Positions 23,518 to 34,659 are shown, numbered from the stretch's first letter. The stretch: 64,000 nt of DNA from Adiantum capillus-veneris (GCA_014529385.2 CM043949.1:149897850-149961849); one strand, 5' to 3'. Translations and numbers: made by a program. Notes: generated from the sequence alone by a model not told the origin.

Positions 23518-24056
23518 TTAAGCTATGAATTGAAGGACGATCTAACAAAGCAAGAAAGAAGATGTTACTTTTGAGCAGATTATAGAGATAATGCCTAAGC
23601 TAAAGCGATAGTGGAAGAGGATGGTTAACCCAATGGAGAAAGAACCAGAGAGAGGTTCAATGAAGGTTTTGGTGATGGATGAGGTACCAGAAATTTGCCC
23701 AATAGTAGATGTGTGGCACAAAAGAAAAATATGGGACAAGGTTATGTTGATGGCGGATCCCAAATATGTGTCATAACACACTCATGCGTTAAGAAGATGG
23801 GTCTTACAGTGACTCGGGTGTCAGGCTTTTGGATCAGATTAGCAAACCATTAGAAAGTAAAATATTTGGGTGTTGTAAATAGATTAGAAGTCGAGGTGTA
23901 TGATCCAAAGGTGGTGGTTGATTTTCATGTGATGCCAACGAGGTTGGGAGCATGTCCTATTATACTCGACAGACCATGGTTACATGAAGTTGGAGCTGTT
24001 CAAGATTGGAGATGTAAGTTGTCACCCTAGGAGCCTCTGCTTGTCATGAATGCCTA
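23518..24056 (+). pseudogene. gypsy A-family protease, second copy
   Basis: Begins SYELKDDLTKQER, homologous to AYSLKEDLIGRK at 18985, and continues with the same segments as 19380-19800: MPKLKR*WK, VLVMDEVPEICPIVDVWHK, a DGGSQICVITHSC-type retropepsin site (about 23752-23790 in a shifted frame), SGFWIRLANH, and PIILDRPWL near 23960. It passes directly into the polypurine-like tract and 3' LTR at 24084 without RT or integrase, so this copy has a large internal deletion. It cannot be a simple continuation of the element ending at 20960, because the protease would then be present twice. Confidence 0.6.
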
Positions 24057-24083
24057 AGCAAGCTAGGGGGGGTTGGCAAGCTA

Positions 24084-25337
24084 TGTCAGGCATTTTTTGG
24101 ATGAGCATAAAGTCACTAGTTCATGCTAAAAAGCTTGCCCACTAGCCTCATGTATATATGTGTACATAGCCCTGCAAGTTTTGTAAGTGGCCTTGTAAAA
24201 ATCCATGTACAAAGGTTTGATTTTTTAAAGATTTAATGCTGATATTGTAAGTTGTTGAAGACTCTAAAATATGATTTTCAATAAGTATTTTCAGCCATGC
24301 TTTATAGCTTGTGAATCGGACTCGTACATCGTGAGTTATGAGCATCCGAAGCGGGCGGTCTCAACTTAGAATGTGATTGCAAGTGCATGCGAGAAAGGCA
24401 ACTAGGCCAACTTGGGGTCTAAGATTAGAAATGATGAAGTTTTATATTTTTGGAGATAGCCGAGGTGATGGGCTTCGAGCTGTGTGTTACGGTGCATCAT
24501 TCGATGACCGGAGCATCAAGTTATACCTCGAAGAAATTTTTTCGAGAAGTTCTTATGCTTGGGGAGAGACATGGAATGTTTGGGGCTTGGGAGGAATGAG
24601 GAGGAGGTTACTATGTGGCATGGGAGTTATCCCACATGGCAAGAGGAAAGGGAAAAGTGGAGGGTACATAGGGCACTTTGGGAGCCCATTATGGTGTATC
24701 AAAGGTGAGAGGAGCTCTCTCAAGGCTTGGCTATGGGGGCTCGTGGGCTCATGGGGAAGGGGATGGCATGATTTTCAGTCCACTATAGCTGCCCAAGAAC
24801 CTGGACACTTTTTTTGGTCCCCAAACACTTGCCCCCACCCCATTCCTTGGTCAAAGGGTCACCAACAGGTCATTTTTCACCCAAAAAAGGTTAAACTTGG
24901 ACCAATTAAAAGGTGCCTAAAGAGAGACCATAAAGAGAGAACCATGTTGGCTAAGAGGAGAGAGAAAGTCCTTGGAATAAGAGCCAAACAAATCCCCCTT
25001 TTTAATAGCTGCAATTCTCTGCAGTCCAAAAAATTTCAAGAGAGCTCATTTTTTAGCAAGAAAAAGGAAACCTCCATGTCCAAGCGGCCATAACTTCTTC
25101 GTTTCTTCTTTGTTTTTTGCGTATGGATACTCTACAAAAATATCCACAAGAAAAGCTTCTTCATGATGTCCTTTGTTTCTCTTGATTTTGAGTGTGTTCC
25201 ATGCTTGGAGGGTTTTTCATAAATCTCTACAGGTATCTACCATACGAGTTTTTGGTCGTGCAATATTTCTTCGTTTCGATGGTGTAGCTTGTGCAAGGCT
25301 ATAGGGGCATTAATTTCCTTCTTGTTTGCATGCTAAA
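24084..25337 (+). repeat. gypsy A-family 3' LTR (approx. 1.25 kb)
   Basis: Second copy of the repeat at 2354-3622, same orientation. A purine run (AAGCTAGGGGGGG, about 24060-24072) just upstream is a plausible polypurine tract, which marks this copy as a 3' LTR. It abuts the 3' LTR of the minus-strand gypsy element E at about 25338. The two copies are visibly diverged, so the insertion is old. Confidence 0.65.
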
Positions 25338-25613
25338 ATTGTAATTGAGGGATTGGGGTGGCAATAATAGAGGGGAGAGAGAGGATAATGGAGGAGAGGG
25401 CGGGAGTGGTGCCAAGGGAAGGCATGGCAGCCCGTTGCACGTGTGCGAGCAAGGGAGGGGAGGTAGTTTGGTGGAAGCAATTAAAAAAAAAATGTTGTTT
25501 TCACTTTATATTCCCCAAATGGGGCCGAATCCCGTGGCCTTGTCTCGGAAGGCCGACACATGATCAATAGTCTCCGAGTGAGCTTAGAGTGCGGTGCAGC
25601 TAACCCCGTGTCA
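25338..25613 (-). repeat. gypsy E 3' LTR, truncated
   Basis: On the minus strand TTTAGGGGGAGGG (about 25617-25629) is the polypurine tract and TGACACGGGG begins the LTR at 25613. It contains GAATATAAAGTG (25503-25514), a TATA box. The LTR is cut at about 25338 by the gypsy A-family 3' LTR. No 5' partner is seen to the right of 29320. Confidence 0.6.
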
Positions 25614-25944
25614 CTAGCCCTCCCCCTAAAGGTTAGGGCATTTATGCCTCTAACTCATTTTTTTGGTTGTTGTCATCTCAGGTGGAGGTCGATGGTGTAT
25701 CCTCATCAGGAATGTCGATAGGTGGAGTTTGATCAAATCGTAGAAAATAAGGTTTAAGCCGCCATCCATTGACTCTGGTCTTATGAAGCTTACCATTAGC
25801 TTCCATGAGCTAGTAGCTCCCATTGGCATATTTCTTCCTGATGATGGAAGGGCCTTCCCATCCGAGTAGGAACTTCTTATGTTTGCATGTGTCGGAGCGA
25901 TTGTTATAGCGGAACACCAACTTGCCCTTCTTTAAATCTTTGCG

Positions 25945-26760
25945 TCAAAGATGTTGATTGAAACTAAGCCGTCTTTGTTCTACTCGTCCCGCATAATGAT
26001 TGATTGCTTCTTCTCTGTCTAGTTGTAGTCGTTCCAAGTCAAGGATGTGATCTCTCAAATGCATGTTGGGCTGTTGAAACTGGCTTGCCATCACTCTGAG
26101 AAGTGCTAGTTGCACCTCAACAGGTAAGAGTGCCTCCTTACCAAATACCAAATGATATGGGGTGAACCCGAAAGATGTGTGGAACGAGGTTCGGTAGACC
26201 CCAAAGCTGGGAGTAGATACTTATCCCAATCCTTCCCAGGATGATTGTTAACCTGCTTTGGTGATAATTTTACAAATCATTCCATTCACTTTTTCAACTA
26301 GGCCATTACATTGAGGGTAATATGGTGAGGAGTGCCTCCTTGTAATGCCTAGTTTTTGCATTAACTCTCCTATCAAGTCTGCTCTGAAACCTGGCCCTCT
26401 ATCAGAGATGATTTCTAATGGTGTGCCAAACCTGAAACATATGTGCTCATAGAAAAAATTAGCTACCTCCACAGTTCTGATCCTAGTTATGGCTATAGCT
26501 TCTACCCACCTAGTCATATAGTCGACTCCCATGATGATATAGAACTTCCCTGAGTTGGCCCTAGGCAATGGTCCTATGGCATCTATATCCCATTTTTCAA
26601 ATGGCCCATATGAAAGGATAGGTGTCTGTGGTTCAAGCATGAGAGATCTCGTGACGGCCTTTTGACACAACTTACATATCTTACACCAGTAGTGTATATC
26701 ACAATTGAGGCTAGGCCATACAAAACTAAGCCTGCAAGATTGTTTTACTTGTTATATCTA
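25945..26760 (-). pseudogene. gypsy E integrase
   Basis: Starts near 26710 with HYWCKICKLCQKAVTR (end of the HHCC zinc domain), then the rve core: KWDIDAIGPLP, EIISDRGPGF, and CNGLVEKVNG, giving D, D and E with the proper spacing. The core stays open from 26670 to 26248. The C-terminal part VFGKEALLPVEVQ...LDLERLQLDREEAINHY is open from 26151 to 25945, with a break near 26160-26240. The catalytic core is the best-preserved portion of this element. Confidence 0.85.
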
Positions 26761-26950
26761 GGGCAAGTGACCACCACAAACACCATCATGAAATTATCCC
26801 GGTAATTTCATTAGAGAGAGGGACCTTCCTGAGTACCTGGTCCTTACCCTTAAAATACAGACCGTCATTGACAAATCAATACCTTGTGGTATTCCTGGTG
26901 AGCCATTGCTTTTGCCCTTTTGTCAAATTTGGTTGAGATTCCCCTGTTTC

Positions 26951-27670
26951 CTAGAAATGCATTATGTCGGGTAAAGTGTCACTACCTTGAAATAAAGGGA
27001 GCTTTAGCTTTATAGCCCCAACTACCATTTCCTGCAGCCTTTCGCTTGCCAAGGTTTTGGCTTCATGGTTTTGAGCCCTTGGGATGTAATGTAGTTGAAA
27101 TACTTCAAACTTACCCAACAAAGTTTCTACATAGCTTAAGTGAGTCCTCAAGCTAGGATTCTTACATGTCCATACTCCATTTACTTGCCTTACCAGAAGC
27201 AGAGCATTCCCAAATACATTAAGGCGCTTTACCCCTTGTGAGACGCACCATTGTAACTCCTTGGTCAGTGATGCATACTTGGCTTCATTGTTAGCATGTG
27301 ATTCTAACAAATGGCCAAGAAAAAATACCTTGATACCTTTGTCATCAAAGACCACTATGCCTGCAGCTACTTTAATGGATGTTCGCTTGTAGGCTCCATC
27401 AAAGTAGAGAGAGTGTGCTCTTTCTACTACTGGTGGCTCTGGAAGTGGTTGAATTCCCTCCCCTTTAGATTGCTTTACCTTTTTCTCAAAGTTCTGGTAA
27501 TTCATAAGTCCCCCCAAGCTTGCCCTTGTCATGCTTTCCACCTGTACCATGTAGTCAAATTCATGCAGCCGAGCTAGCCGCTTAGGAATCCTAGCAGAAA
27601 CATCCATGTGTTGTACCACATAGGGAAACATTTCATCCATGGGTAAGATTACAAATTGTCTAGGCAACAA
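26951..27670 (-). pseudogene. gypsy E second RNase H (aRNH)
   Basis: Open frame of about 239 codons. LYFDGAYKRTSIKVAAGIVVFDD, then NNEAKYASLTKELQWCVSQGVKRLNVFGNALLLVRQVNGVW, then LRTHLSYVETLLGKFEVFQLHYIPRAQNHEAKTLA correspond to the archaeal/plant-type RNase H fold with its D, E, D, H/D catalytic positions. The first Asp (FDGA) and Glu (NNEAKY) are present, the third (usually GDS) is changed to GNA, and the last (NxxAD) to NHEAK. It would degrade RNA in RNA:DNA hybrids during reverse transcription, but two substituted catalytic positions make it inactive. Confidence 0.8.
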
Positions 27671-27679
27671 ATATGATCA

Positions 27680-28165
27680 ATTGTAGTTGCAAATCTAAGA
27701 GCTAGGACTAGGTGTTCCACATGGGTGAAACCTTTCTCTGTCATTGTCATCATGCGACTGGAGAAGTAGGTTGGCCTCATGAAAGATGTTGTTGCATCCT
27801 TTTGGAGTAGCACGGCCCCCTAGGAGTCATGTCACACGCTTGAGGTGACATAGAACTTTTTGTCCAACTTAAGCAATGAGATAGTTGGTAGAGTCGCTAA
27901 GACCTCCTTCACCTTGTTGTACTGATGTTCGCTCTCCTTGTCCCATGTGAAAGTAGATCGTTGTGTGAGCTGTTGTAGTGGTAGAACAAGTTGTGATAGT
28001 AGATGTATGAATCTACTCAAGTACCTCACCTTCTGTAGAAAAGAGACTAGTTGACGTGCGGTTGTTGGTGAAGGTAGTGCAATGAGTGCGGACAAGTGCC
28101 ACATTGAGAAAAGTAGTGCCATTCTTTTAGGACATGAAATTTCAGCTAAAGGTATCAATGCCGAT
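27680..28165 (-). pseudogene. gypsy E RT connection and RNase H remnant
   Basis: From about 28087 down, the minus frame reads ALPSPTTARQLVSFLQKVRYLSRFIHLLSQLVLPLQQL, the RT connection of gypsy elements (usual ARQLRSFLGKVNYYRRFI), then FTWDKESEHQYNKVKEVL and the RNase H start (KKFYVTSSV, two stops, GAVLLQKDATTSFMRPTYFSSRMMTMTEKGFTHVEHLVLAL). The preceding RT segment (KCHIEKSSAILLGHEISAKGI) is encoded on the opposite strand at 28088-28165. The catalytic part of RT is absent. Confidence 0.8.
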
Positions 28166-28418
28166 CCTCCTAGCTCTCTTTACAGCGATGGTTTCAAATG
28201 GTTCTACAACGGTTACCTTCTCCTTACCCTTGCCTTTCTCCTTCACTCTGGGTGGATCCACTACTACAGCCTTTCCCTTCTCCTATAAGCTTATGATGCT
28301 TACAATGCGATCAGGTGGTGGTGCTGATGGAAGAGGTGTAATGGGTGCCTCTGGTGGTGCTTGGGGTGAAGTAGAATTTGTGTTGGTGGGACTGGTGCTT
28401 AGGGAGGAGGTTCTCTCT

Positions 28419-28700
28419 CTATAGGGAGTGACAATTGGATTCTCCTACCTCCTCTATTATAGGGTTGTCGCGGTTGAGGACAGTCGTACATACCGTGACC
28501 ATCTTCTCCACAATTGTAACAATGATACTCCTTGTTTTGTCGTCGTGCCTTTCTCGGGTCCTGATTCCTCTTTGTTGCATCAAGTGGACATAGAGATTCT
28601 GTAGTTGATCAGTAATGTGGGCCAACTTATCTTGTTGGTCATTTCTTACCCCAGGATCCAGTGGTGGTGGAGGTGGAGTGGTGATTGTCATGGTTGGAAG
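28419..28700 (-). pseudogene. gypsy E gag C-terminus with zinc knuckle
   Basis: PPPPPLDPGVRNDQQDKLAHITDQLQNLYVHLMQQRG precedes, one frame over, the complete CCHC knuckle CYNCGEDGHGMYDC encoded by 28521-28480. All four ligands are intact. A frameshift lies between about 28530 and 28570. Confidence 0.75.
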
Positions 28701-28778
28701 TTAAAGCAATGTTCTTGCTTCTATTGACTTGGTTTCTTTGGCTTTCATCCGTAGCTTCTTGTCCTTAAGACGAGAAAT

Positions 28779-29265
28779 CTACATGGCTAGCTCATACGTA
28801 GCCAAGAAGCTACCCTTTACCTTCTCCTTGAGTGGCGGCCATAAGCCATGCATGAACCAGTCCTTTCTGAGGAGATCAGGTGCAGCTTCTCCTCTTGCCA
28901 GTGACTCAACCCACCGTTCCCACAAATCCATGAACTTCGACTCATAGGTGGCATACTCTAAAAGACCCTCCTGCTTCAAGTCTCTCAAGTTGTCCCACAG
29001 CTTCTTTGAAGTGGTACCCCGCCCCCCCAAAATGCCTCTTAAAAGCAGTTTTTAGGAGCTCCCAGTTATCCTTAGTTTCTTGTGGGAGTGCACTGTACCA
29101 CGACCTAACTTCTAGCTTCATGAGATGATGATAGATTCGAACCCCAGACTCATCTGTGTATTTGTTGCTTACTACACATGCTACTTCAAAGTAATCTAAG
29201 AAATTTGCTACCAAATCCTTCCTCTTCTTTCCTTTAGATGTTGGAAATGCTACAACACTTGCCAT
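28779..29265 (-). pseudogene. gag: gypsy E gag
   Basis: ATG at 29265 starts MASVVAFPTSKGKKRKDLVANFLDYFEVACVV...YHHLMKLEVRSWYSALPQETKDNWELLKTAFKRHF, a typical capsid domain. At a C-run near 29023-29030 the frame shifts, and the capsid continues as KKLWDNLRDLKQEGLLEYATYESKFMDLWERWV...DLLRKDWFMHGLWPPLKEKVKGSFLATYELAM. Only this homopolymer change and a later stop separate the parts. The capsid would assemble element RNA into particles. Confidence 0.8.
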
Positions 29266-29269
29266 GATT

Positions 29270-29271
<2 letters not shown>

Positions 29272-29320
<49 letters not shown>
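29272..29320. repeat. (GA)n microsatellite
   Basis: Almost pure GA run of about 48 bp immediately upstream of the gypsy E gag start. Confidence 0.95.
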
Positions 29321-29321
<1 letters not shown>

Positions 29322-29329
29322 AGAAAGAT

Positions 29330-30180
29330 ACACTGCTTAGCTTACAACAAAAATATTTTTATCCATAACTTGGAAAACTGGGGAAACTAGAGTTAAACTT
29401 ATTTTAATTTGAAAATAGCTTCACTAGTGTGTTAGGATAGACTATAGTAATAAGATTCCAGATTTTCACCCTAGATGGTTGTCCAACATGGATCACGATT
29501 CATGACTCCCTGTGAGCTGTAAAAGTAAAAACCATATCAATTGATCCCAAATATCAAGGACAACCCAACCCTAGATTTTCAAGTCATGGATTGAAAAATA
29601 TCCAAAAATCTCTAAGCTAGATAAGACTACCAAAATCTGGCTTGAAATCCCAACCAGTGATCTAGATCCAAAAAGAAGTGAACCATAGTATCCCTAACTC
29701 CTGCTTGATTAAATGGTACCACTCAAAGTTCAAGATGATGTCCAACATGGATTGCGATCCATGAACCCCTGAGCTAGAGTTGACCTGCAGCAATTTGGCC
29801 TAGCTACTTTGGACAAATTTGGACTTGTTTTGATCAAGTTATACTCATTTTTTGTTTTATGATTGAAGTTTGTGTCTTTTTTACTTCTATCAACAACTTG
29901 TTGGCCAACATCTGAATCTAACATTTGGAATGTCTGATTATAAATTTCTCACATGCGACCAAGAAAGTAATGTGAAGCACCTCCCTACCAAGTGGTAGAA
30001 ATTTCATCAAATGATAAAGACCATGTGCCAGAGGAAGAGCTTGTTCAAATACCAACAAACATCTCCATCTGTAGGTTTGAAGAAGCCGACGACACTAAAG
30101 TAAAGACAACTATCTTTCCTAAAGAGCTTTGGAGCTTGCATTAGCAGCATAAAGTTCTTGAGGGAACAAGGTGCCTTCAA
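29330..30180. other. AT-rich stretch without recognised gene
   Basis: No protein homology seen. A word TCCAACATGGAT(C/T)(A/G)CGAT(T/C)CATGA occurs at about 29470 and 29741, a short dispersed repeat. It may be the leader of gypsy E or sequence upstream of the plus-strand frames that follow. Confidence 0.4.
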
Positions 30181-30837
30181 ATGGACACCTTCTTTCAGAT
30201 ACAACCATGGGGAACATACTTTCGTAGGGCACATGAATTGATGTCCTCAATTCATTACAATGGAGAAGCTACTCTGATGGATAAGGATGAGGAGATGGTG
30301 AAAGTTAAAATAATTACAAATATGATCAATGAGGTTTTGCATCTATCACCAGACAACCACAACTTGTTGCTAAAGACAAAAGTTGAAGACAATGACAAAG
30401 CTTTTGTCAAGAAACAAGGACACAAATTCACCTATAAAGATCTAACATATTCAAAAATTGAATTTCCATTGTGTTTGATCTCACAACACTTGAAGGTCCA
30501 GAAGCCACAAAGATACATTGAACCAAATTTACACATTTTTGTAGTTATGTCCATCGGATTGTCAGAGAAAAGAATAATTAGACGTGACCTCAACACCTAC
30601 ATTCTAGAAAATTTGGTCAAAGAAAACCTAAAGAAAAATAATCAAAACAAAACATACATGAATGGGGGACCATTGTTGACCAAAATTACATACCAAACAT
30701 TAGGAACAATTGATGAGCTACCCCCAACAAAAACACATCTAGAGTTTTTAAATAGGTCAAAGCATGCATCTAGACCAATGGTAGGGCCCTCAACAATGCC
30801 ACCACCCAAGAAAGCAACTGGCAAAAGCTCTAGCTGA
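30181..30837 (+). CDS. unassigned protein, possible extra ORF of a plant retroelement
   Basis: An open frame of 218 codons; the first in-frame ATG is at 30181 (MDTFFQIQPWGTYFRRAHELM). The pattern VKIITNMINEVLHLSP...YSKIEFPLCLISQHL...RYIEPNLHIFVVMSIGLSEKRIIRRDLNTYILENLV resembles the 'putative plant transposon protein' domain found in additional ORFs of large plant gypsy elements, where INELLGLP-like and LL-(Y/F)-A-I strings occur. This is a similarity of pattern only. The C-terminus is Pro/Lys-rich. After the TGA the same frame continues with acidic residues (SEETKFDL), suggesting a longer ancestral protein. Confidence 0.4.
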   Translation: MDTFFQIQPWGTYFRRAHELMSSIHYNGEATLMDKDEEMVKVKIITNMINEVLHLSPDNHNLLLKTKVEDNDKAFVKKQGHKFTYKDLTYSKIEFPLCLISQHLKVQKPQRYIEPNLHIFVVMSIGLSEKRIIRRDLNTYILENLVKENLKKNNQNKTYMNGGPLLTKITYQTLGTIDELPPTKTHLEFLNRSKHASRPMVGPSTMPPPKKATGKSSS

Positions 30838-31738
30838 AAAAAATCAGATAGTGAGGAGACAAAATTTGATTTATAGCTCAGCGGGGAAATCAAGCCCCAG
30901 AATAGGGACTCCCCATCTGAATACCAGAGTTTTGAAGAGGAGGAAGATGATAAGGAGAAAGAAGAATACACACTTTGTTGAGTACACTTAAAACGTTGAT
31001 CTGTGGAGCATAAGACAATATATCTATCCCCTAGACACAAAGGACTGTCAAAGATACACAAGCACAGAGAGAGAGGAACTCTGCACGAAAAGGGCTGAAG
31101 AAAAGAAGAATTGGGGATCTGAGGTGGAGGATGAAGGGGAGGAAAATGAAGACAAGCCACTAGAGCAAATCAAAGAAGAGAGATTAGAAAAGATGTAACA
31201 GTACAATAGAAGAGCGTCCAAAGATGATTTGGAGATTGTCGGCTAAATGCGGCAACAAATTCAAAATGAACTAAAGCATAAAGTAGCTCAAAGGGAACAA
31301 CATGAGTCGAAAAGACAAAAAACCGGTAACCTCGAATCACCCAATGAATCCACACACTTTGAAGGAAAATAAGAACAATCTCGGAAAGATTCTAGGGACC
31401 AGATAGAAGAGGAGAAAACCAGAGAGGAGGGTGGTGTGGAACCTTTGGAATTCCATACAGATAATGTTCCACTAAGCTCAAATCAACCCACCACCCCGCC
31501 TCCTACTCAAGAATCTACAACCCAAGTAGCCATCAAGATAATGATAAGCATATCACAAATATACAAAAGTAAGTAACATAGCAAGTGTTAGCAGCACCAC
31601 CCACAAATCAAGCAGTGGGCGTAATTGAAAGCAAAGAAAGGAAGGAGCTGATTCCACCAGCACTTTGGGAGCAAAAAAAAGAACAATAAGGAGACAAAAA
31701 TAAAGAAATAAGTAGCCATCCCACCTAGACAACAACAG

Positions 31739-32912
31739 ATGACAAAGACAAAGCCGATGTCTCCTCGATCAAAGGCCATCATAGATCAAGGAAAGCAATT
31801 TCTCAACTCTTTTGACATTGAGGAGTACTTGGAGAAAATAAAACTTCAATTACAATGCCAAAGAGTGGTCAATAAACTAAGAGGAGTGGAGCTAGAAGAG
31901 GCCAAAGCAGAAGCAACTAAGGTAGTTAGAGAAAATCAACAACTAAACAACAAAGTTAAAGAACTACCAAGAATACAAATATATCTCCAAGTTCAGCTGC
32001 AAGAAGAGCAAGCAAATGCTGCCCATCATTATCAATAAGCTCAAGCCTTTAATCAATCTACAAGTTGAGAAACAACGGTTGGACGAATAACTTGAAAAGG
32101 AATAGAAAAATAATATAAATCTAGGGCAACCTTATGGGGTTCCCAAAACAACACTCACACAACTCCAAGAAATGCATGGCACTCCAAACCCTACTTCTAC
32201 TTGCTTAGCTCTTGCCTCGACTTTACAAGAGCTCAAAGATCTAAAGGAGGCTTAGGCTCAAGAGAAGTATGATTGCCAGATAATGACCATTGGGCACAAA
32301 GCAATTCCAAATGAGAAGGATGATGAGATCAAAATTCTCCAAGACCAATTGGCTGAAGCAGAGGTCGAGCTGGTAGCAGAAATCAACCCACATGCTCTGG
32401 CTATACAACAAAGAGATATGGCATTTAATGCCATAAGGGCTCAGCCTGCAGTAGTTTAAGTCACACAAGTAACTAGAAAGGAGTCTATGAGCATGGACCC
32501 TCCCCTTGTAGAACTCTCAAGCATGTCTACAGAGGCAGGGATACATGACTTTGAAGACATCGAAGAGAGAACAAACACTAGGGAGGAGATACGAAGATGG
32601 ATCAAACAAGTGCGCAACCCATCTCACAAAGAATACAGGAAATATGAACTCAAATTACTTAAATTGGAGGCACTGCTAATGAACACTTTGGATGAAGTAG
32701 TAAAGAATCCTGGGATTGAAATGATCTCTCTACCAGTGATGAGACAAGAGTCCCCCATTTGGAAGAAGAAGATGCTCTCTAATCTCAAGCCCAACCATAA
32801 AGGAGATTACATAAATTTCCACATCTCAATATCGATCCAATATATTGTTCTATCAATAGAAGGAGATCTTGGGATACTTCCTATGCATGGCAACATCAAA
32901 GACCAGCAATGA
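31739..32912 (+). pseudogene. coiled-coil coding remnants downstream of 30181 frame
   Basis: Two open parts, 31739-32038 and 32487-32912, separated by frames with stops. The first is heptad-rich and charged (EYLEKIKLQLQCQRVVNKLRGVELEEAKAEATKVVRENQQLNNKVKEL), a probable coiled coil. The second (EEIRRWIKQVRNPSHKEYRKYELKLLKLEALLMNTLDEVVKNPG) is helical too. They follow the 30181 frame on the same strand and probably belonged to the same long ORF. No known domain recognised. Confidence 0.4.
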
Positions 32913-33129
32913 TTAATTACCCAATCCTCACAAAGCCAACAGAAAACTTCCCTCCATCAAAAAAATATATGATCATCATGCTACAAGGGGTTATCAATCA
33001 AATGAAGGATGTCCTTGAAGTCTTGGCTTGCCAATGAGAGGCAAAAGTAAAAAATAGGTGGCCTCTACACCAAGACTATATGCACGATGAACTCATCATG
33101 GGAGATACACAATAGGGGCACCACCTAGC

Positions 33130-33848
33130 AAGATATGCGGCTAGGATGCATACATATACACAATCAAACATTCCATATAAAACAATTTCAAGATCCACGT
33201 CCGAACTATGGGATGGGGTGGTTGGAAAACAAGATGAGAGGAATGGTGTGTGAGTGAGAATGAGTTTTCTACTCGTGGATTAGTAAGGAAGGTAATGAGG
33301 TAAGGGAGACATGAAAATATGCTCACTTCTCATATTAGAGGTGGCGAATCCACACACCTTAAGATCCAAGAAGCAAGATGATAGGAATATGAGAGGGACA
33401 GAGAGTGTGTGTATGGTGGCGAATCCGCACACCGTAACATAAGAAAAATGAAAAGAACAATCATAAACCATACTCACAATGAAGTGTATCCCAAATGACA
33501 CAAGGTATGGCACCAAGATGGAGAATGCTGATTGCTTGCAAAAGATGAATACAATAGGTAGCATAGGAAAAGAAGATGAGAAGGGGACAAGACCGTATGA
33601 AGCAAACTGTAGGGATGGGAATTGATGGCGAGGAATATTATGAGTGTAGACATCATTGTTCTTCTTGAAATTGTGCCTTCAATCCTTTCTTACAAGTGTG
33701 TGGAAGTATGGTCCTCATTTTGTGCATGGTGACGGAGATAGTGTTGTGATTTTGTGATTAGGGTTCATGCTACTAGCATGTAGCACAAGCGTTTGTATTT
33801 GTAGGGGTGTGGGTATGTGGGTATGGGATAGTGTGCATATGGGGTAGT
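33130..33848 (-). repeat. LTR-like remnant related to 20978-22432
   Basis: On the minus strand it shares TTGTGAGTATG, GGTGTGCGGATTCGCCACC (twice, near 33340 and 33415) and nearby CATCTTC/CCTTCTC words with 22130-22260. It ends at the CACTA terminus at 33849. Confidence 0.45.
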
Positions 33849-33970
33849 CACTACAACATAATAAGGTGTTATCGACGCATATATCGACATTGCCGTCGCT
33901 ATGAGCGTCGCTATTAGCGACGTGCATAGCGATGCATATAGCAACGCATATAGCGACGACCATAGCATAA
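33849..33970. repeat. CACTA left terminus and subterminal repeats
   Basis: Terminal CACTACAACA followed by about eight copies of GACG/CGTC dyad words (ATCGACGCATAT, GCGTCGCTAT, TAGCGACG, ATAGCGATGCATAT) within 100 bp. In En/Spm elements such subterminal motifs bind the accessory protein. Confidence 0.75.
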
Positions 33971-33989
33971 ATTTTTTTTCTTGGGCAGA

Positions 33990-34640
33990 GGGCAGGTAGC
34001 TTGGCCTGTTCCCAGTTAAAAGATGGACACAACCACAACTAGACTTCCTGCCCTTTGCCTAAGAAAGCGAGCAACACCAAAATATCAACCATGCTCCCGC
34101 GTGCAGAAATTTCGGCAGAGTTCCCTTTGTTTTTACATAAACTTTTCAAAAAAAACCATATAATGTATACACCTCCTACATGCTATCCATGTAGGATCTC
34201 ACATGAGTTTTAAGGCCAATGAAAGACAACCGTACCAACTGAAAAGCATAGCCATAACTTAAAAGCATAACCATAATGAACCATAACCATAACTTAAAAC
34301 CATAACCGGCTATAATCACTTTGATCAAAACCATAATGCAGATAACCATAACCATAAACAAAATTAACAATAACCATAAGCATAACCAGAAAGAGAAACA
34401 ATAACTGTCTATACAATGACAATGACAATAATCATAACCATAAGGGAAACAATAACTGTCTGAACACTAACTGTTTGTACAAAAAAGAGACACAGAAGCG
34501 TGTCTGTGTCTCACAAAGCATATAGATGAAATCTGGTCCACTAATGACTAGGCGTCGCAACCCGCACATAGGAAAACTCACAAAATTAGTATTGATATTA
34601 CTTCACATATACTGACTTAATTAAATCAACTCACACATAT
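33990..34640. other. CACTA 3'-side non-coding region with CATAACCATAA words
   Basis: Between the left terminus and the accessory ORF. The part at 34240-34450 is built from repeated ACCATAA(C/G)CATAA words. No coding sequence. Confidence 0.5.
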
Positions 34641-34659
34641 TAACGTCTCACCTCAAGAG

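Larger units (their letters stand above)
25614..29265 (-). mobile_element. Ty3/gypsy element E, Tat/Ogre-like, defective
   Basis: Minus-strand order: gag (29265-28779), zinc knuckle (28521-28480), a linker, a remnant of RT, RNase H, a second RNase H (27670-26951), integrase (26700-25945), polypurine tract and 3' LTR. The additional RNase H after the first is the hallmark of the Tat/Ogre branch. Protease and most RT are deleted at 28166-28418, where an inverted fragment sits (see findings). The 5' LTR is not identifiable. Confidence 0.8.

Noticed and set aside
28134-28424. Plus-strand frames in the gypsy E region
   Set aside because: Only the first 27 residues (inverted RT piece) are meaningful; the rest is antisense of the gag-pol linker.
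34240-34450. Telomere-like CCATAACCATAA repeats
   Set aside because: The word is not the plant telomere repeat CCCTAAA and the copies are irregular.
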